Part shown: positions 25,037 to 29,072 of the stretch, one piece after another | How positions within the stretch are numbered: the stretch's first letter is position 1 | Layout: each line of letters opens with the position of its first letter | Assembly: GCA_024278345.1 (NCBI GenBank) | Contig: JAJRTK010000332.1 | Span: 1 to 29,072 of the forward strand | Length of the DNA stretch: 29,072 bases | Reading direction: 5' to 3' | Source: a bacterium | Lineage (GTDB): Bacteria; CSSED10-310; JAJRTK01 | The notes under the pieces: generated by a model | Database searches by the model: none | Told to the model about the DNA's origin: nothing | Seen by the model: the letters and a program-made list of their open reading frames with translations, nothing else | Position numbers and translations under genes: made by a program

Positions 25037-25483
25037 CTACTCCGTGGAGATCGGGTCGCTTTTTCTTTGGAGTGCGGCTTGGAGTGTGTGCCATGGCAGG
25101 GTGGCGCACTTGACCCTGGCCGGGTAGGCGCTGACGCCTGAAAAAACCTCCAGTTTGTGGAGATCAATTTCTTCCTGTGTTGACCCGGTGGTCAGAAGCT
25201 GGTGAAAGCCCTGGAACAATTCCTCCACCTCGGAAACCTTCTTGCCTTTGATACTTTGGGTCATGAGTGAGGCCGAGGCGGTGGAGATGGCGCATCCGGA
25301 CCCCTCGAACCGGACCTCCTTGACGATATCGCCATCGACCACCAGATAAAGGGAGAGCTTGTCTCCGCAGAGCGGATTGTGCCCGGACGCTCTGTGGGTT
25401 GGGCCGTCGAGGTGGCCGAAGTTCCTGGGATTTCGGTTGTGGTCCAGGATCACCTGCTGATAGAGATCGTACAGGTCGTTCAT
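25037..25483 (-). CDS. sufU: SufU Fe-S cluster assembly sulfur-acceptor protein
   Basis: A 148-aa protein of the SufU/IscU fold: LYDLYQQVILDHNRNPRNFG at the start, then Cys39 and Asp41 (NPLCGDKL), Cys64 (GSGCAIS) and Cys126 (VKCATLPW). These are the zinc-binding and sulfur-accepting residues known in SufU. The insertion between Cys64 and Cys126 typical of SufU rather than IscU is present. It accepts sulfur from SufS and stimulates it. ATG 25483 overlaps the sufS TGA (ATGA), which points to translational coupling. Confidence 0.95.
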   Translation of the reverse strand: MNDLYDLYQQVILDHNRNPRNFGHLDGPTHRASGHNPLCGDKLSLYLVVDGDIVKEVRFEGSGCAISTASASLMTQSIKGKKVSEVEELFQGFHQLLTTGSTQEEIDLHKLEVFSGVSAYPARVKCATLPWHTLQAALQRKSDPISTE

Positions 25484-26742
25484 CGTCCGAATATCTCCTT
25501 GACCTTGGCGATCCCCGCCACAAGGGCATCGACTTCTTCGTGGGTGTTGTAGAAAGCGAAGGAAGCCCTGGTGGTGGCGGGGATCCCGAAGTGGCGCATG
25601 ACGGGCTCGGCGCAATGGTGGCCCGCTCGAATGGCGATGCCCTCCCGGTCCAGGATCGTGCCCACGTCATGGGGATGGGCATCCCTTATGAGGAACGAGA
25701 GGACTCCGGCCTTATGGCGTGCCGTCCCAATGACGCGGATTCCGTCGATTCCCTCCAAAGCGGCTGTTGCGCGGCGGAGCAGCTCTTCTTCATGAGCCAG
25801 TGCCGCCTGGAAATCCAGGGCTTCGATGTAGTCCACGGCCGCTCCCAAGCCGATCCCTCCAGCAATATTGGGCGTGCCTGCCTCGAATTTGTGGGGGATT
25901 GCCGCAACCACCGTCTTTTCGAAGCTCACGGACAGAATCATGTCGCCGCCCCCCTGCCAGGGTGGCATCTCCTCTAGGAGCTCCCGCTTGCCGAAGAGGA
26001 CCCCGATGCCCGTGGGACCGAACATCTTGTGCCCCGAAAGGACGTAAAAATCGCAATCCAGGGCCTGGAGGTCCACTGGCACGTGCGGTGCCGCCTGGGC
26101 TCCGTCCAGGAGCACCGGAATCCCGCGGCCATGGGCCAGATCGATCAACTCCCTCACGGGATTCACCGTGCCAAGAGCGTTGGACACCTGGGCCAGTGCC
26201 ACCAGCTTTGTCCGCGGGCCCAGGAGTTTTTCGTATTCCTCCACTATCATCTCGCCCCGGTCATCCATGGGCGCCACGCGAAGGATTGCTCCTGTTCGCC
26301 GGCAAAGAAACTGCCACGGAACGATGTTGGAATGGTGTTCCATGGCGGAGACCAAAATTTCGTCCCCCGCTCTGATTCTGCTATGGCCGAAGCTTTGGGC
26401 CACCAGGTTGATTCCTTCCGTGGCGCCGCGGACGAAGACGATCTCCTTGGCATCTGGCGCATTCAGGAAGCGGCTCACCTTTTTTCTTGCCTCTTCATAC
26501 CGCTCCGTGGCCCTCTGGCTGAGCAGGTGAACTCCCCGATGGATGTTGGCGCGATCCTTGGCGTAGAAGCTGCGGACCGCTTCCATCACCGAAAGCGGCG
26601 TTTGGCTCGTGGCTGCGTTGTCCAGGTAAACAAGGGGTTTACCGTGGATCTCCTGGTGGAGCGCCGGAAAATCCAGTCGGACCTTCCGGACGTCGAACGG
26701 CCGGGAACCCGCCCTGGATGGCGGTTTGCAAACTATAGGCAT
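25480..26742 (-). CDS. sufS: SufS cysteine desulfurase (group II)
   Basis: A 420-aa PLP enzyme that frees sulfur from cysteine as an enzyme persulfide for Fe-S assembly. Motifs visible are YLDNAATSQTP, RGATEGINLVAQS, MEHHSNIVPWQ, LLDGAQAAPH, the PLP lysine Lys239 in SGHKMFGPTG, FEAGTPNIAG, and the catalytic Cys377 in IRAGHHCAEPVM. The short loop around that Cys marks group II (SufS/CsdA). Length is normal (E. coli SufS about 406 aa), with a short N-terminal tail before VRLDFPAL. It overlaps the end of sufD by 10 bp and the start of sufU by 4 bp. It works with SufU just downstream. Confidence 0.96.
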   Translation of the reverse strand: MPIVCKPPSRAGSRPFDVRKVRLDFPALHQEIHGKPLVYLDNAATSQTPLSVMEAVRSFYAKDRANIHRGVHLLSQRATERYEEARKKVSRFLNAPDAKEIVFVRGATEGINLVAQSFGHSRIRAGDEILVSAMEHHSNIVPWQFLCRRTGAILRVAPMDDRGEMIVEEYEKLLGPRTKLVALAQVSNALGTVNPVRELIDLAHGRGIPVLLDGAQAAPHVPVDLQALDCDFYVLSGHKMFGPTGIGVLFGKRELLEEMPPWQGGGDMILSVSFEKTVVAAIPHKFEAGTPNIAGGIGLGAAVDYIEALDFQAALAHEEELLRRATAALEGIDGIRVIGTARHKAGVLSFLIRDAHPHDVGTILDREGIAIRAGHHCAEPVMRHFGIPATTRASFAFYNTHEEVDALVAGIAKVKEIFGR

Positions 26743-28082
26743 GGCTCCTCCTTGCGGTTCGAGGCCAGGGTCCGCTGGAGCTGAACCTCCGCCATCTTCT
26801 TCACCGGATCGATCTGGATTGCCGCCAGGATGTCACTGGCAAAGCCTTTCACCAGCATCCTGCGGGCTTCCCGGAGGGAAAGTCCGCGGCTGCGAAGGTA
26901 GAAAATGGATTCGGGATCGAGCTGACCGATGGTGGCCCCATGGTTACACTTGACGTCGTCGGCCAGGATTTCGAGCTGCGGCTTGGAATTGATCTCGGCC
27001 TTCTTCGACAGAAGAAGGTTCCGGTTGGTCTGGTGGGCAACTGTCTTCTGCGCGTCCTTTTCCACGTCGATCTTGCCCAAGAAGACGCCGCGAGCCTCGC
27101 CATCCAAAACCGTTTTATAGCTTTGGTGACTCTGGCAATGGGGTTTGCGGTGTCTGACGAAGGTGACGCTGTCCACCTGTTCTTTCCCGGATGCCAGGCC
27201 CAACCCGTCCAGCTGACAGCTCGCCCCGGGCTCGCACAGGTTCACCGTGAGCTCGGCCCGGGTCATTCGCCCTCCAAGGGCCAGAGAGGTCGCCCGGTAG
27301 CTGCTATCTCGGCCCTGGGTAACATCCGTGGAGGAAAGCTCCCAGCACGCCCTTGAACCCGCGTGGAGGCGCACCTGTTCCAGGTGCGCTCCTTCTTTCA
27401 CCAGGATCGTGGTCACGGGATTCCAAAGGATCGGTGCAGCACCAAGGCAGAGGGTCGATTCCAACAGGTGCAGCTCACTTCGAGGCTCCAGGATGATGAG
27501 GTTCCTGGGGTGCGAGGAGACCGGAGCTCCCGAGGCGGCCATGACGAAGATCAGGTGGATGGGCTCCTCCACCACCAACCCGCGGGGGGCACGCAAAAAG
27601 AGACCGTTTCCCATGAAGGCCGCATTCATGGATGACAGGGGATCAACTTCGTCATCCAAGGCCGCCACCAGGTCCCAGGTAGACGCCTCCTCATCCCGGA
27701 AAATCGCCCCTCGAAGCTCCGAAGCCTCAAGTCTCTCTGGAAGGAGACAAACGTCGGAAAACTGCTTCGCATACCAACCATTTACAAACACGAGCTTCGG
27801 CCAGGGGGAGAGCTCCTCAAGGTAGTTTTCCACCTCCCGGGCCTCCTCGGCACCCAGCCAGCAAGAGGTGGCGGGCTCGAAGGGGATCTTCCCGAGCTCC
27901 GCCACGTTGGTGTACTTCCATTTCGGCTCCGCCGTCGTGGGGAACCCGACGAGCTCGAACATCTCCCAGCCGATTTCCCGGTAGTCCCACAACCATTTCG
28001 GCTCCCCGGAGGCCCGCCGGTTCCACCGCTCTTTCCAGATCGACCGGTAGTGCTCAAGCTCATCCAACCGCTTTATCCTCAT
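26733..28082 (-). CDS. sufD: SufD, Fe-S scaffold complex subunit
   Basis: A 449-aa SufB/SufD-family protein. The N-terminal helical part has [13 protein letters not shown] (the usual E-x-W-[KR]-[YF]-T motif). The central beta-helix follows ([32 protein letters not shown]). The C-terminal region has [42 protein letters not shown], a family hallmark, then [26 protein letters not shown]. It forms the SufBCD scaffold with SufC and SufB. It is assigned SufD rather than SufB by its length, its place between sufC and sufS and its N-terminal pattern. It overlaps sufC by 4 bp and sufS by 10 bp. Confidence 0.93.
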   Translation of the reverse strand: MRIKRLDELEHYRSIWKERWNRRASGEPKWLWDYREIGWEMFELVGFPTTAEPKWKYTNVAELGKIPFEPATSCWLGAEEAREVENYLEELSPWPKLVFVNGWYAKQFSDVCLLPERLEASELRGAIFRDEEASTWDLVAALDDEVDPLSSMNAAFMGNGLFLRAPRGLVVEEPIHLIFVMAASGAPVSSHPRNLIILEPRSELHLLESTLCLGAAPILWNPVTTILVKEGAHLEQVRLHAGSRACWELSSTDVTQGRDSSYRATSLALGGRMTRAELTVNLCEPGASCQLDGLGLASGKEQVDSVTFVRHRKPHCQSHQSYKTVLDGEARGVFLGKIDVEKDAQKTVAHQTNRNLLLSKKAEINSKPQLEILADDVKCNHGATIGQLDPESIFYLRSRGLSLREARRMLVKGFASDILAAIQIDPVKKMAEVQLQRTLASNRKEEPCL

Positions 28083-28855
28083 TCCGCGACTCCCGCCGGC
28101 TTCTTGGCCTTTTCACCCTCGATGATCCAGCCGTAGCCACGATCTTCCAGCTCCAGAGCCAGCTCCTTGCCGCCGGACTTGACGATTCTTCCGTCGCAAA
28201 GGACGTGAACGAAGTCCGGCACGATATAGTTCAAAAGCCGCTGATAATGCGTCACCAAAACCACCGAATGCTCATCCTTCTTCAGCCGGTTCACCGCGTT
28301 GGCCACGATCCGGAGCGCGTCGATATCCAGACCCGAATCCGTCTCGTCCAGAATCGCCAGCTTCGGCTCCAGAACCGCCATCTGAAGGATCTCGTTCCGC
28401 TTCTTCTCCCCGCCGGAAAAACCTTCATTCACGGACCGCTTCAGGAAACTCTGGTCCAGCTCCACGAGCTTCGCCTTCTCCTTCACCAACTTCAGGAAGT
28501 CCATGGCATCCAGCTCTTCAAGGCCGTGGTGCTTCCGCACCGAGTTCAAGGCGGCTTTTAGGAAGACCATGTTGTTTACCCCGGGAATCTCCACCGGATA
28601 CTGAAAAGCCAGAAAAATCCCTTCCCGCGCCCGGATTTCCGGGGCCATCTCCAGAAGGTCCTTCCCTTCATACCTCACTTCGCCTCTGGTGACCGTATAC
28701 TCGTCCCGACCGGCAAGAACGCTCGCCAGAGTGCTTTTTCCCGATCCATTGGGACCCATGATGGCGTGGATTTCCCCCGCTCCCACCGAAAGATCGATTC
28801 CTCGGAGGATTTCGCTCCCCTCCACCATCGCGTGCAGATTCTTGATCTCGAGCAT
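28079..28855 (-). CDS. sufC: SufC, Fe-S assembly ATPase
   Basis: A 258-aa ABC-type ATPase of the SufBCD scaffold. Walker A is GPNGSGKST at ~34-42, the Q-loop region is [14 protein letters not shown], the signature is [11 protein letters not shown], Walker B is [12 protein letters not shown], and the switch His is in [13 protein letters not shown]. All are characteristic of SufC. ATG 28855 is chosen because it begins MLEIKNL and has GAGGA upstream; an in-frame ATG at 28885 has no such support. It is the first suf gene seen on this strand. sufB, usually directly upstream, is not within the remaining 217 bp of the window. Confidence 0.96.
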   Translation of the reverse strand: MLEIKNLHAMVEGSEILRGIDLSVGAGEIHAIMGPNGSGKSTLASVLAGRDEYTVTRGEVRYEGKDLLEMAPEIRAREGIFLAFQYPVEIPGVNNMVFLKAALNSVRKHHGLEELDAMDFLKLVKEKAKLVELDQSFLKRSVNEGFSGGEKKRNEILQMAVLEPKLAILDETDSGLDIDALRIVANAVNRLKKDEHSVVLVTHYQRLLNYIVPDFVHVLCDGRIVKSGGKELALELEDRGYGWIIEGEKAKKPAGVAE

Positions 28856-28913
28856 TTCGTTCCTCATCCTCCATGTGCCACCCAAAACTCCGGATCCAAA
28901 AAAATCGGTTTCG

Positions 28914-28929
28914 GTGCCCCCGGGGGCAC
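28914..28929. promoter_or_regulatory. Perfect 16-bp palindrome upstream of sufC
   Basis: GTGCCCCCGGGGGCAC is a perfect palindrome centred about 66 bp before the sufC start. On the minus strand a run of seven T follows nine bases later. It could be an operator for the suf operon or a 3' structure of an upstream gene; the sequence does not decide, and it does not look like an IscR or Fur site. Confidence 0.35.
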
Positions 28930-28991
28930 AATTTCATGGCCATCCACGTAAAGCGGGACGCTTCAAGGATTGTGAAGTTTCCGGCATCCGG

Positions 28992-29063
28992 GCAACGCCT
29001 CGCTGTTGCTCGGCGGTCGTCCGGGGACGCTGTCCCCGGTCCCCAGGCAGGGCTTTGCCCTGC
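28992..29063. repeat. Cluster of short perfect hairpins at the right edge
   Basis: Within 72 bases lie GCAAC/GTTGC (28992-29009), CCGGGGAC-GCT-GTCCCCGG (29021-29039) and GCAGGGC-TTT-GCCCTGC (29047-29063). The last two have perfect 8- and 7-bp stems with 3-base loops. No coding frame with SufB likeness runs through here. It looks like an intergenic palindromic (REP-like) block and may continue beyond the window. Confidence 0.6.
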
Positions 29064-29072
29064 ACCCACCAG

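Noticed and set aside
28914-28950. Intrinsic terminator formed by the 16-bp palindrome and a T-run
   Set aside because: The T-run starts nine bases after the stem on the minus strand, and there is no known upstream gene ending there; kept only as an unspecified palindrome.

Overview
The window is a GC-rich bacterial chromosomal segment with compact, mostly leaderless-looking gene clusters, ATGA start/stop overlaps and good Shine-Dalgarno sites. No rRNA, tRNA, transposase, integrase, phage gene or CRISPR array was seen. The gene content (Ser/Thr kinases fused to NTPase modules, a sigma-54 activator, a cNMP-PATAN/DUF4388 protein, a SUF operon of the sufC-D-S-U-T type, and an E1 alpha-beta fusion dehydrogenase) suggests a signalling-rich Gram-negative-type phylum such as Acidobacteriota or Myxococcota-like lineages. 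That placement is an inference with low certainty.

Layout. (1) 1-312: left edge, with a possible partial minus-strand gene. (2) 313-1443: hypothetical protein. (3) 1444-2551: 1.1 kb without a gene, rich in repeats. (4) 2552-9014: a plus-strand operon for a YejB/YejE-type peptide ABC importer with two separate ATPases, followed by a secreted phosphodiesterase-type enzyme. The first ATPase gene is split by an in-frame TAG at exactly the Q-loop glutamine codon. No solute-binding protein gene is present. (5) 8989-10497 (-): membrane protein of unknown function. (6) 10870-12642 (+): cNMP-binding/PATAN protein and a small family-2 glycosyltransferase. (7) 12698-19851: signalling island with a GAF/sigma-54 activator (-), an NTPase-kinase (+) divergent from it, and a kinase-NTPase-TPR protein (-). 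The two kinase genes converge on one CTAG that is the stop codon of both. (8) 19871-20316 (-): decayed C-terminal remnant of a BNR/sialidase-like protein. (9) 20674-24213 (+): E1 alpha-beta dehydrogenase and aldehyde dehydrogenase, 3 bp apart. (10) 24502-28855 (-): sufC-sufD-sufS-sufU-sufT, tightly coupled. sufB is not in the window.

How the genes work together. The importer and the secreted hydrolase probably form one transcription unit for acquiring or processing an external substrate. The kinases and the sigma-54 activator are probably a local signalling set. The E1 fusion and aldehyde dehydrogenase probably act in oxo-acid/aldehyde oxidation. The suf genes build Fe-S clusters.

Repeats are a second theme. 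A ~150-bp element occurs at 1721-2030 and, inverted, at 24297-24450, so it brackets about 22 kb. A ~50-bp GC-rich element occurs in three intergenic places (2401, 10672, 20414). There are 38-bp and 45-bp direct repeats at 2134-2358 and a cluster of perfect short hairpins upstream of sufC. All calls are from reading the sequence; no database search was possible.
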